Source: Panicum virgatum (taxonomy: Eukaryota; Streptophyta; Magnoliopsida; Poales; Poaceae). Taken from it: a stretch of 64,000 nt of DNA. Position numbers and translations under genes: made by a program. The notes under the pieces are model-generated. The model had not been told where the DNA came from. It did not search any database and saw only the letters and a program-made list of their open reading frames with translations. Shown one piece after another: positions 43,720 to 55,873 of this stretch. The stretch spans positions 15,077,033 through 15,141,032 of the forward strand of contig NC_053153.1 in NCBI RefSeq assembly GCF_016808335.1, in the 5' to 3' direction. Position 1 is the first letter of the stretch; every line of letters begins with the position of its first letter.

Positions 43720-44494
43720 ACCTCACTTCTGGTCCCTACTGCTACTACTGTACTAGTACTCCAATTGTACCGGCCTCGTAGGCTTCCACCCTTCGTAGCA
43801 AGTGGGGTCGCGCGCAATCACGCTCAATCCGCTCGGCACCTCAGCAAGCAAGCGCGGCTTGCATGACCACGTACTGGCACTCTGACGCCGCGTTATCCGA
43901 CAGCAACGGCAGCACGACGCCCACGCCGGGCTGCATTTCGAAAAAACGGGCCAAGCGCGGGGGCGGAACGGTAAAACCGCCCCGAGCAAAACCAAAAAAG
44001 ACGTTGCTAAAATTTCCTTTCCTCCCCAATTCTCCCACTCTTTCTCTCTTCCACCTCGTCCTCCCGTCGCGGCCCGTCTCCGCTCCAAACCAAGCGCGAG
44101 GGGCCCCGTCCACCCCGCAGCGCCCCGACTCCCTCCCAGATTTGCAGGTCGCCCCCCGCGAATCCCCCGAATTCCCTCGCCCACCGCGCGCTGCCCGCGG
44201 CCTCCGGAGCGGAGCGGCCCCCCCCCCCTCCTCCACCGCAATTCCCGAGGCGGGGGAAGCCTTCCTGCCTTGGCGCTCGCTCCTCTCCTCGCCTGTCTGC
44301 TCCTCGTGATCGGCGCCGCGGGGCGAGGCGGAACGCGGGCGAATCGCGCTGCCGGGTGCCGGGGGGAATCTAGGGTTCGGGCGATGCCGGCCGCGTCGTA
44401 GGGCGGGGGTCCCTGCCTGCGTCGCCGGCGCGCGCCGAGATCTCGGGGCCTGCGAACCCTAGCGTGCCCCGGGGAGGCCGCTAGCTGCTGAGGA
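43720..44494 (+). promoter_or_regulatory. BSL2 promoter region and 5' UTR
   Basis: From about 44020 the sequence is CT-rich then GC-rich, as in grass 5' UTRs ('tctagggttcgggcg' at 44370). A small uORF, ATG at 44384 to TAG 44399-44401, codes for five residues and ends 93 nt before the main ATG. The TSS is not determinable by eye. Confidence 0.55.
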
Positions 44495-47400
44495 ATGGAC
44501 GTGGACTCGCGCATGACGACCGAGTCCGACTCCGACTCTGACGCGGCGGCCGCGGCCGCCAGCGCCGCCGGCTCGGGGTCGGGGAGCGAGACCTCGTCGT
44601 CCGCGCCGTCGACGCCCGGGACACCCGGGACGCCCGCGGCGGCCCCGAATCCGGCGGCTGTAGGGGCTGCGGGGCCGGGGCCGAGGCCGGCGCCCGGGTA
44701 CACGGTGGTGAACGCGGTGATCGAGAAGAAGGAGGACGGGCCAGGCTGCCGGTGCGGGCACACGCTCACGGCGGTACCGGCCGTCGGGGAGGAGGGCACG
44801 GCGGGGTACATCGGACCGAGGCTGATCCTGTTCGGTGGTGCCACCGCGCTCGAGGGGAACTCTGCCACGCCGCCGTCCTCTGCTGGGAGCGCGGGGATCC
44901 GTATGCCTCTATCTCATGGCTTATGCTTTCTGATTTTCGAACGTTAAGATACCTTGTCTCGTGGGTAGGGCCGTCCTGGGCATGCTTTTAATTCAGTTAG
45001 GATCTGTTCTGGGCTGAATTTGGGATGCAATGTATTTTGAGCAGCTTTGGTTCTCTTGTTTATGGAGTTCAAAATTTCATTTTTGACCTGGACTTACAGG
45101 CCTAAAGCTATTTGTCCAAAATTATTGTTGTATTTGTGGGGGCTGTCATTCTGATCTTGTGGCACTTGAAAGTTGTAAGATGGTTTCATCTATTCACGAA
45201 GTAAAAGTAAATATGAAGCCATCATGCTATTTAGATGCAAATTCGATCAGGTAGGAATACATTAAAGCTTTTCTAACGAATTGAATTGAATTTCAGTGGA
45301 CAAAACTGTGAATTCATGTGCTGTTTTGTTATTGCAATGCTGTTTTATGTATACATTAAATTGAGCAGTACTCCACCTGATAGTTTGCTTTCATCATGCT
45401 ACTAGCTAAAGTTTTTGGATGCCTATAGGTTATGATGATGGTTCTCTTCAAGGAATATTTACTTTTCTTGGAACCACGTTGGTTGTTATCCAGGGTGCAG
45501 TTTATCACTTTGTGCCTATTCTAGTTTCCTAGCACAATAGGGTGGGCAGGTTAGAAGGCGTATGGAGCTGTTTCACGATTGGCACTGGTCAGGAATTTAA
45601 AGGATTATTTGTTCTTTAGGTTACCAATTAGAAACTTTCTGCAACTTACAAAAGGAATTTAGTTGCCTGGATGTTTACATTTTACTTCAAAAAAAGTGAA
45701 TGATATCTGCTGCTGATGTGGAATGCTAATTTTGTTTCCCTGCCAAATATAAAGGTCAGTTCCTCACTGATGTCTTCCATTGCAGGTCTTGCTGGCGCGA
45801 CAGCAGACGTCCATTGTTATGATGTGTCATCAAACAAGTGGAGCAGGTAGAGTATTACCATATCGATTTTGACCTTTTTCTGCATCTAGAAATTTAGCAT
45901 GCTACTTTAGTTGTTTGTCGTTTAGGGTAGCATTGGCTGTATTCGGGAATCTTCAAATGTTTCTTCTAACCACAACAATACCGTGTTAGGCTCACACCAC
46001 TTGGCGAGCCTCCTTCACCAAGAGCTGCACATGTGGCAACTGCAGTGGGAACCATGGTGGTCATTCAGGTATTACTTTTCTTCTACTACTGGTTGCATTG
46101 TTTTGCTGACTAGGTTGGTGTCGAATCTATCATTTGTTACAAACAGTTCTCTTGCCTATTATCATAAACAAATATTTGTCATATTCTTTAAACTTGTGCC
46201 CACCTTATTACCACATCAATCATAAGCAAATCCAGTTGAAGTAGCCATTAGCCAGTAGTTGATGCCTGATACACCTAGCAAACTACAGTTTTAGATTGTT
46301 AGATACTGTTTTCATGAGTGTGGACACAGAAATTTCATGTCATTTATATTCTTCTTACAATTCAGGGTGGAATTGGCCCTGCCGGTTTATCTGCAGAGGA
46401 TCTTCATGTTCTAGACCTTACGCAGCAACGACCACGATGGCACAGGTGATTAACATTCTCCACTGACTTGAGTCTAGAATTGCATTTCTTTTATCAGTTC
46501 TAAGGTTGTTACACATATGCAGAGTGGTGGTACAAGGACCTGGTCCGGGTCCACGATATGGTCATGTGATGGCCTTGGTCGGGCAGAGATTTTTATTGAC
46601 TATTGGTGGAAATGATGGTAATGCACTGCTCCCTTAGACATTTGTAAAGTTTCAAATATCGTTTTCCTGTGCTAAGACACGCCTTGAATGGTCATTACTG
46701 GAACCGTTTGCATGTCTTTAGGGAAGCGACCTCTAGCGGATGTATGGGCTCTTGATACTGCAGCTAAGCCATATGAATGGAGGAAACTTGAACCAGAAGG
46801 TGAAGGACCGCCTCCATGCATGTAAGTATGCTCAGTAGGAATAGAAACTTAAATTGAGTAAGAATAATGTATTTGCTCACCAACTTAAAACTTCATAATA
46901 TTTCCATGGCAATGAATTTTACTGCAGTGACCATCTTATGCCCTGTTGCTTTATAAGTTCTCTATGAGAATATGTGCAAGTCAATCTGCTATTATTTTGT
47001 ACAACACAGGGTAAGCTTGCTTTGGCAGTGTTAACCACCATGTTGCGAATCAGCTTGTGATCCTACCTCTGCATGAGTTCACATTCTTTCAGTGTTTTTA
47101 CTGCAAATTGTTAGTTTGATGTTCTCTGTTTTCCTGTGTGGTGCTGTTGTTCAGGTATGCCACTGCAAGCGCACGCTCTGATGGTCTCCTCTTACTTTGT
47201 GGTGGGAGGGATGCGAATAGTGTGGTACGTAATTGATATTTACTGAAACCTTCTTCCTAGAAAAAATGTTACTGTTTACTAAGTAATTAGTGTAACTGCT
47301 TCAGAAAGCAATACCTGTGAAGTTTTTGTTCTGTTAACATTTAGATTCACACCATCCTGACAAGGTTTCATTCCTACGTCTGAAGTTTTATTTTTTAATG

Positions 47401-50400
47401 AAACAGTAGCTACAGAAGAAGCAGACACATCAAATGGGAAATGACCAAAGTTGTACTTGTCGACCTGAATTAAGAGGAAACTAAATCAACTACATATGAC
47501 ACTTAGTTATCCTGCAATAATTCATTTGACTAGTAGCAACCTTTTCTGCCATTGGAAAAAAGATTTATGTCATGGAGATGTCTATTTGCGTGAATTGAAA
47601 AAAGCATAGTAGAAGAGCTCCATTGTTTGTATGCAATGATCATTATGTTATTTACACAAATCATTACACATAGTTCTATAACCTAGATATAGCAGTCTAT
47701 TTGTCAAATGTCACAGTTTCATTGATTTGGTATTAAGTACGAGTTTTATTTTTATATGTGTTTTGCAAAACCTACAGCCCCTATCAAGTGCATATGGTCT
47801 TGCGAAACATAGAGATGGGCGCTGGGAGTGGGCAATTGCCCCTGGTGTCTCTCCATCATCCAGATACCAGCATGCAGCTGTAAGCTTTTTCTCAGTCTTA
47901 TTAATTTTTATACGAAGCTTTTTCTCAGTCTTATTAATTTTTATAAGTCCCCACTGTGGTCTTTGTGTAATGCTTGCTATTTGTTATTCATTAGGTTTTT
48001 GTCAATGCACGACTTCATGTGTCAGGAGGTGCTCTTGGAGGTGGGCGGATGGTGGAAGACTCCTCGAGTGTTGCAGGTTCTGGTTTTAAAACCTTGAAGT
48101 GACTCACATTTTATGTATCAAGTTGTGAAGTACCTTCTGAAAAATGTACTGTGCTGCCATCATTCACTGAAACAGCCATCAAATGAGTCCATTCATTCCA
48201 AGCTCAATCAAGTATCATGCACCATATTCAGTTCATTTTCTTTTCAAACACATATAAATTAGTGCTTATCTCCTGCTGTTAGTTTTGTATACCCATTTCT
48301 GTTAAATATCTGCATTCTAGATGTACTTGAATATCCCAACTACTCTAGTTACTTTTAACATTTCATTCCTAAACCACTTGCTAATTGTATCAATACGTTG
48401 TCCTGTATTCTTTTCTGTTATCTCTTATGGTGTACTGATACAACCTACTACCATTTCAATCGTCTTGCCTTGTTTATATATGTATTCACATAGTTACTAC
48501 AGCAGGTTAACTACTTACTGTCCCAATCTATTGTAGACAATGATCTTTTTTTTAAGCTTGTGCTATTCGAATTGTTTCAGTACTGGACACTGCTGCTGGA
48601 GTCTGGTGCGACACAAAGTCAGTTGTTACAACTCCCAGAACAGGAAGATATAGTGCAGATGCGGCAGGTGGTGATGCTGCTGTTGAGCTTACACGACGGT
48701 GCAGGCATGCAGCAGCTGCTGTTAATGATTTAATATTCATTTATGGAGGTTTACGGGGAGGTAAGATAACTTAGTCTTCCATGTTTCATATCTGATGTCG
48801 AGTATCATTGATGATGTCACACATTTTGTATGGTGATCATTGATGTGGTCACTTGTTGTATATTGTTAAAAACAGATTATTGTGAATTGACCATGGTCTA
48901 TTAATTTAGCATTACACTGTGCAGTGTGTTGAGTTGACTTTTACAGGGTTATCAATTGTTTGACTTTGAGATTCTAATTGTTTGTGCTCTTGTTTACATT
49001 AATACATACCATCCTTCTATTTCAACTCTCTTCCATGATATGCCATTTATCACATCAAGTTCACTGGACAAAAATAAATAAATAAAGTTTGTGTTCTTGA
49101 AATAAATGGCTGCCAAAATAACCATGTTAACATTTTCTTTATTTGGGTGGTTGCATGCTTTCGAGTGGATATTGTGTTATAGAGTGGCTACTACATCTTG
49201 AGAACTTTGTTTAATTCACATAATTATCTATTTCCTGCTTTTGCTGTATTCTCTACTGTTCAGTTTCTCATTTTGAGTAGTAATGATCGCGTTTATAATC
49301 TTTCCAGCATTGCATGATTTGGTTTGATGCACTATTTCTTATTGGTTGCTAACCTCATAGAGTTGGTACTGTAGGGGTACTTCTTGATGATCTTCTTGTG
49401 GCTGAGGATCTTGCTGCTGCTGAAACAACAAATGCTGCTAATCATGCAGCAGCAGGTGCAGCAGCTACAAACTTGCAAGCGGGACGAGCACCTGTAAGGT
49501 ATGAGGAACGAACAAGACAAACGTCTACGGAATCAGGTCCTGATGGTGCTGTAGTTCTTGGGACTCCAGTTGCACCTCCTGTAAATGGAGACATGTATAC
49601 TGATATCAGCCCCGAGAACGCCGTGTTGCAGGGACAGAGGTACATATAACTACTTTTTATGAGTTTGGAATTGTGCTGTTTCACGAGCTAGTTAATATTA
49701 TTTTCTTTATAGCTATTTCATTATGATGAGTTTAAAACCCTACACAGGAGACTAAGCAAAGGTGTGGATTACTTAGTTGAAGCATCAGCAGCAGAGGCGG
49801 AGGCAATCAGTGCTACATTAGCTGCTGTGAAGGCCAGGCAAGTTAATGGTGAGACGGAGCACTCGCCTGACAAGGAGCAGTCTGCAGACTCAACATCAAG
49901 CAGCAAACATTCTAGCCTCATCAAACCAGACGGTGTTCTTTCTAATAACATGACAGCTCCACCTGGAGTTCGATTGCATCATAGAGCTGTGAGTAGAATA
50001 CATGTTGCATCTTGTTTTCCCGTTTATGTTTTCATTTGGCAATTTAATGCCATGTGTGTCTCTAGATTTTATCACCATCCTAGCAGAATTTATTTGCATG
50101 TTTGCATCACACTTTATTTTAACATTTTTTACCTTGCAGGTTGTGGTGGCTGCCGAAACTGGAGGTGCCTTAGGTGGTATGGTCAGACAGCTATCAATTG
50201 ACCAATTCGAAAATGAAGGTAGAAGGGTCAGCTATGGCACCCCAGAGAATGCAACTGCAGCAAGGAAGCTACTAGATAGACAAATGTCTATTAACAGTGT
50301 TCCTAAAAAGGTACTTTCACCTTGTCACTAGCATAATATACTTTCACAGAATAATAAAGTAATGCTTGTTCAGGTAAATAGTAAATGTTTTGTGGCTTTA

Positions 50401-52370
50401 TGCGTGATAAATGATTAGAATCCTAGCTGATCGACTGCTTTGATACTGCTTATAGTGGCATCTAATGAGTTAGAATTTCCAATGCTCGTTAGGTGTTGAG
50501 ATAGATGAAAGTCAGTTACTTAAACACCTGTTCATTTTGTGCGTGTCTACTATCTATCTAGGTAATTGCATCTCTGTTAAAACCTCGTGGCTGGAAGCCT
50601 CCTGTCAGAAGGCAATTCTTCTTGGACTGCAATGAAATTGCAGATCTATGTGACAGTGCTGAGAGAATATTTTCAAGCGAACCAAGCGTTTTGCGGCTTA
50701 AAGCTCCTGTTAAGATATTTGGTGATTTACACGGACAATTTGGAGACCTAATGAGGTTGTTTGATGAATATGGTGCTCCTTCGACTGCAGGAGACATCGC
50801 GTAAGTGTTTCTTTCATGTGATAACCAAAATGAGTCACTTCTGCATCTTTAGTAGTTAATTCTTGTAATTTATTTATATGCCACTGATCTTTTATCATTC
50901 AGTGTGCCTAAATGACTGAACTCTTGGCCCATGTCATTCCTATAGTCTTGACTCTGGATGGAGATTTTTCTTCTCTTTGTGTCTTCAGCTCATTTTTCAT
51001 TTTTTTTTCTTAACATGCAGTTACATTGATTATCTATTCTTGGGAGATTATGTAGATCGTGGCCAGCATAGTTTAGAAACCATCACTCTTCTTCTTGCAT
51101 TGAAGGTATCATACTGTGTGCTTGCCTTGAAACTACATAGACTTGTTTTGATGCAGTATTCTGGTTAAGGTGTAAATTCAAACTACCGTGTATTTCAGGT
51201 TGAATATCCTCAAAATGTACATTTGATTCGTGGAAATCATGAAGCTGCAGATATCAATGCTTTGTTTGGTTTCCGGATAGAGTGTATAGAACGAATGGTA
51301 ACTACCTTTTGTGTACTGCAATTAACAAAATCACCTACTACTAGTCTTTGTGTGTGTGTGTGTGCTTATGTTGATATTCTTTGCTCAAAAATAGGGTGAG
51401 AGAGATGGTATCTGGACATGGCATCGAATGAATAGGCTATTCAATTGGCTTCCTTTGGCTGCGCTTATAGAAAAGAAAATCATCTGTATGCATGGTGGCA
51501 TTGGTCGGTCAATCAACCATGTTGAGCAGATTGAGAATCTTCAAAGGCCAATTACAATGGAAGCTGGCTCGGTTGTCCTCATGGATCTTCTGTGGTTAGC
51601 ATTTTCAGCAACTCCTCCAGCTCATCCTTTCATAATGCCTATTTATTCCAATTCATGATCTTGTTCTAATTTTTACAGGTCTGATCCAACAGAGAACGAC
51701 AGTGTTGAAGGACTGAGGCCCAATGCTCGGGGCCCTGGTCTCGTTACATTTGGGGTTGGTGCTTTTCAGTGCATATGTTTTGTATGTCTTTTGTCCGTAG
51801 AACCCCTTTGATTTTCTTGTGATAACATTTTTGTTGTTACCAGCCTGATCGTGTCATGGAGTTCTGCAACAACAATGACCTTCAGTTAATTGTACGAGCA
51901 CATGAATGTGTGATGGATGGCTTTGAGCGCTTTGCTCAAGGCCACTTGATCACTCTTTTCTCTGCTACAAATTATTGCGGTGAGAATCTGTCTTATGACG
52001 ATCTGCTTTGGATATCTTGGCTCAGTATACAATTTGTTGACATGGATGCACACACAGGTACTGCAAATAATGCTGGTGCAATCTTGGTTTTGGGTAGAGA
52101 TCTTGTGGTCGTTCCAAAACTAATTCATCCTTTGCCACCTGCAATTACATCACCCGAGGCATCACCAGATCATATTGAGGACACATGGATGCAGGTAAAC
52201 ACTAATAGCAGATTTATTCCTTGGCCAAAGAATTTGGTGCTTCAGTCCACCCCTTAACACCATGACCTGTGAAATGAATTCAGGAGCTGAATGCTAACAG
52301 ACCACCAACTCCGACCAGGGGCCGTCCCCAAGCAGTAGCTAATGACCGAGGCTCTCTTGCCTGGATGTAG
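44495..52370 (+). CDS. BSL2: BSU1-like Ser/Thr phosphatase with Kelch repeats, BSL2 type, 21 coding exons
   Basis: Exons: 44495-44900, 45786-45846, 45990-46068, 46366-46445, 46523-46617, 46722-46821, 47155-47224, 47778-47879, 47995-48076, 48581-48760, 49375-49639, 49748-49988, 50140-50310, 50562-50800, 51021-51105, 51199-51297, 51395-51594, 51679-51754, 51844-51979, 52058-52194, 52284-52370. They join without a break to 996 residues. After a Ser/Asp- and Ala/Pro-rich N-terminus (1-70) come six Kelch-type blades (about 85-430), a linker, and a PP1/PP2A-like phosphatase with G-D-L-H-G (698-702), G-D-Y-V-D-R-G (732-738) and R-G-N-H-E (763-767), the metal- and phosphate-binding motifs. The sequence matches rice BSL2 homologue OsPPKL3 as I recall it. 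The family dephosphorylates GSK3-like BIN2 in brassinosteroid signalling and controls organ and grain size. Complete and apparently intact. Confidence 0.96.
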
Positions 52371-53087
52371 TAGATTCGCCTTACATTGGTTGGGATCCAT
52401 ATGAAGCCTCAGTCAGAAGGATCTTGCCATTTTCATTTGTGTTCGGCAGAGAGGCTGGCCCACAGCCAAATATTGATGTACAGGGAGCAGAGCGGACTAA
52501 AAAGCTATTAGAAGGGAGCTTTGTTTACGACAGCGCTCCCCAATTAATTTGACTGAACACAAATAGCAGTGCATATAGAACTCATCAGAAGATCCTTGGG
52601 AGGCTTCACTTGTATATACTCAGCTGGGTGGATAGGGGATGGCGGTGTATGATGTGTTTTTTTTTGCATCCAATTGGAATGGCAAAGGCAATAGTGTTAT
52701 TGTACTAGGTATTCTTTCCTTTCTCTTTCTCCGGGCCTAGAATTTTCCTCATGTTGCAAAGTGTTTTTGAGTTGCCACAGGGATTTGCCTGGCGGGGTCG
52801 CAGTCCAGTTATCGGGTATAATAGCCCTCCCAACCTATGTAATTTCAGTCTGATGCTGATGTGTACAATTTTGTGTTTAAAATTTTGGGTGGCGAAAGGA
52901 GTTTGCGGTTTGATTTATTAGAGGTGAAAGAGCTGATACTTGCCATCTTTGATGCTCATCGTTCCTTCGGGATCAGTTGTTCCTCCTAACAATGTTGGCT
53001 TAATCCTTTATATGTCCTGGCATGGTAGTTAGTATGTTTCATGAGACATCGCGAAATAAAAATAGAATCATACAAGCTTTCCAATGG
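52371..53087 (+). other. BSL2 3' UTR and flank
   Basis: T-rich, non-coding; no canonical feature besides probable poly(A) signals. Ends at the fold-back element's target duplication. Confidence 0.5.
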
Positions 53088-53096
53088 TTTTATAAA

Positions 53097-54076
53097 GGGT
53101 AAAGTCTGTTTTTCAACCCTTAACTATCACGATAGTCCGATTTTGGCCCTTGAACTACGAAACCGGACATCCTACACCTCCAACTAACGAAACCGTTTGA
53201 AAAACAACCCTGGCTAAGCCAAAGTCAGTTTTGCTACAGTAAAATTTCCGAATTTCTAGAATTTCACACCTCTCTCAATTAAATAATAAAGAAAGCATAG
53301 TTAATATTGTCTAAAAATTATGATATTTTTTTGGGAGGTAGATCAAAAGACAAGGAATTTATATTGGCTAGATGTGATACATTAAACATAATGGAATTTG
53401 AATTATAAAATTTTAAAAATAGGTAGAATTCAAAATTCCTTGAATTTTTAGGTCAGCAAAACCTATGATAAAAATGCAATAAAAATATGATAATTCATAA
53501 TTTTTTATTTAGTTTAGTTAGGTACTTTTTATTAGCCCAAGTTCTATAGAAAATTCATAAATTAAAATTTGAGGAATCAAATTTGAATCAAATTTGAGCG
53601 TTGTGAAGGAATTCAAAAACTTTCATAAAAACTTGGGCCAACAAAAAATACGTTATTAAACTAAATAAAAAATTATGAATTATTATATTTTTAGTTCATT
53701 TTTATCAAAGGTTTAGCTGACCCAAAAATTGAAGAAATTTTGAATTCTACCCATTTTTAAAATTTTATAATTCAAATTCCATTATGTTTAATGTATAACA
53801 TCTAGCCAAAATAAATTCCTTCTCTTTTTATCTACCTCCCAAAAAAATATCATGATTTTTAGACAATATTAACTATGCTTTCTTTATTATTTAATTGAGA
53901 GAGGTGTGAAGTTCTAGAAATTCGGAAATTTTACTGTAGCAAAATCGCCTTTGGCTGAGCTAGGGTTGTTTTTCAAACGGTTTCGTTAGTTGGAGGTGTA
54001 GGATGTCCGGTTTCGTAGTTCAAGGGCCAAAATCGGACTATCGTGATAGTTCAGGGTTGAAAAACAGACTTTACCC
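53097..54076. mobile_element. 980-bp fold-back element, Mutator-like MITE
   Basis: The perfect 9-bp duplication TTTTATAAA flanks it (53088-53096, 54077-54085), the size made by Mutator-like transposases. The ends GGGTAAAGTCTGTTTTTCAA and its inverse are near perfect. The two halves are inverted copies of each other over about 450 bp (for example 53150-53215 against 53960-54025, and 53281-53450 against 53720-53890), with a central loop near 53540-53630. No ORF. A transcript would fold into a very long hairpin. Confidence 0.92.
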
Positions 54077-54085
54077 TTTTATAAA

Positions 54086-55247
54086 TGATAAGATGCGACC
54101 ACGTATACAAGGGCGACTACTAATAGATATATATAATAATAGGGTGGTGCAGCACCGCCACCGTTGTTTCAGAACTTAATTCTTGCCCCTGCAAAATATG
54201 GAATACAAAAAAAATGTATGGTACCATTTCACCGTGAAGCCTATTCAGGGCCTGAGCCTATTGTTGTCTTTTACCTATATATGCCATTATAAAAAATAGC
54301 AGTTAGCTGTTTGCTAATAAAAAGTTTCCTCGCATCTGTGTACCATTGCACAAATTTTCTTTTACCTAAACGTCATTCCGTCAACTTTTCTCTATCGGTG
54401 TCAAACAGATACGTGAAATAACTATTTTGACCTTAAATGGGTCCGTTTGTCATTCACCTAAACTTTCTTCTCTCCATTACGTTCGTTGCCCCGCCTCCAA
54501 CTCTCTTTTTTTTCGAAGGGATATGTATTCATTTAAGTGAAATTATATCCCCAAGTACAACAGAGACCCGAAAAGAATAGAAAATTACAACAAGGTGCTC
54601 GAAGGATTTGAATGTAAAAAACCTTTCTTCCGGGCTTTCCTCCGTTCTTCCCGACGACACGCCGCAGCTGCCACTCACCGCCCGCCGCCGTGCCCAGCAG
54701 ACCCCGACGAGGAAGACCAACAAAGGTAACGCCGCAAGAGACAACGACCCACCATGAAGCCGTATGTAAACCACTGAAAGGACCTCGGCATCTTCGTCGC
54801 CAAGGAGTCGCCAGGAGCATCCGCCACCGCCGGAGCGAACCCCGATCGCCGGAATCCACATCCCACCTTGGGGGATAACTGGAAGCTCACATCCCTTCGC
54901 AGAGGCGAAACAGAAAGACCCCACAAAGCCATCTCCGGCGAGCACACCGACGCCAGAAATTATTTGGGGGAAAAGGTAAGCCTAACCTCTCATCCTGCGC
55001 CGACCCAGGCACCTCCACGCCGCGGCTGTCTTCGGCCACCTCGGTGCTGTTCAGCTGTTCCTCGGTCCTCTCTTCCTCCACTTCCTACCCACAGCAACCA
55101 CAAATCTCCAACCTCACATACACACACAAGAGGAGACCCAAGGAGCAAGCGGCTTAATTAGCTGGTGCCGTGAAGGCGAAAGACCCAACGACGGCGGCTG
55201 CGAAAGGCTAGCCGACCAGCTGCTAGCTAGCTGCTCCCGGGGAGGCG
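54086..55247. other. Intergenic DNA with possible retroposed segment
   Basis: The T run followed by CGAAGGG at 54507-54520 looks like a poly(A) tail of a minus-strand insertion (TTCGAAAAAAAA on the minus strand). The 430 bp to its right (54529-54947) hold open minus-strand frames with no domain I recognise, perhaps a truncated LINE or a retroposed cDNA. No matching duplication found. 55040-55245 is CT-rich, a possible leader of the ATL-like gene. Confidence 0.35.
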
Positions 55248-55643
55248 ATGGCTGGCGCCGACGTCGAGCGCGCGCTCGGGGCCGCCACGGTGACGACGTA
55301 CGAGCGGGCAGCGGCTGCGATGGCGGGCGCGCCGCCTGCGCCGGAGGGGAAGGCCGCGGACCGCTGCGCCATCTGCCTGTCGGAGTACGCCGGGGGCAAC
55401 GAGCTGGTGCGCGTGGTGTCGGCGTGCGGGCACTTCTTCCACGCGGCGTCGACGGCTGGCTCCGGGGGCGCCGGACGTGCCCGCTCTGCCGGAGCGGGCT
55501 GTGGCCGCTGCCGCAGTGCCAGCCCATGCCAGCGGTGGCCGTCCCCTAGCGTAGGCATCAAGCGCCTCACAAGAGCCGAGTACGAATCGGCTTGCTTCAT
55601 GAATTTTTTTAGTCTGCTTCAGTTTGACGCATACTCTCTCTGA
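55248..55643 (+). pseudogene. ATL-type RING-H2 gene, RING disrupted
   Basis: The 131-residue frame starts M-A-G-A-D-V-E-R and contains C-A-I-C-L-S-E-Y..L-V-R-V-V..C-G-H-F-F-H-A (residues about 40-65), the first half of an ATL RING-H2 finger. Immediately after, the frame turns into Gly/Ala/Arg sequence. The expected second half (D-G-W-L-R..T-C-P-L-C-R) is present in the +1 frame at about 55450-55490 and ends at TAG near 55548. One zinc Cys between the halves is also missing, so a small deletion removed it and shifted the frame. The usual N-terminal membrane helix is absent too. E3 function is therefore unlikely. A sequencing or assembly error is the alternative. Confidence 0.7.
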
Positions 55644-55781
55644 ACCGCTTCCGGATGATTCGCCACTGGTTTGTTGTCATGGCGGCACAAGAAGAATCCG
55701 ACCTCTCGACCTGAAGTTCATTGCTGTCTTCCGAGTTCCGATAGCAATGGGGCATTCCGACCACTGCCGCCTCCCAACCTG

Positions 55782-55790
55782 CATAAATAG
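55782..55790 (+). promoter_or_regulatory. TATA box of the CDKF-like kinase gene
   Basis: CATAAATAG, 84-92 bp before the ATG at 55874, with C-rich leader sequence 30 bp downstream (ccccagcacccccgcctctc). Position fits transcription start near 55815. Confidence 0.6.
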
Positions 55791-55873
55791 CTGGGGTGGG
55801 CAACGCCGTGCCCCAGCACCCCCGCCTCTCATCTCCCTTTCCAAGTTCCAACGATCCCACAGCAGATCGAGAG

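Noticed and set aside
43753..44868. 371-residue minus-strand ORF opposite the BSL2 leader and exon 1
   Set aside because: It is the complement of GC-rich coding and leader DNA; composition is Pro/Arg/Gly-rich with no domain, while the + strand encodes a recognised protein.
54529..54947. Overlapping minus-strand ORFs beside a T run
   Set aside because: Possible truncated retroposon, but I recognise no LINE domain and found no target duplication, so it is mentioned only as an unexplained interval.
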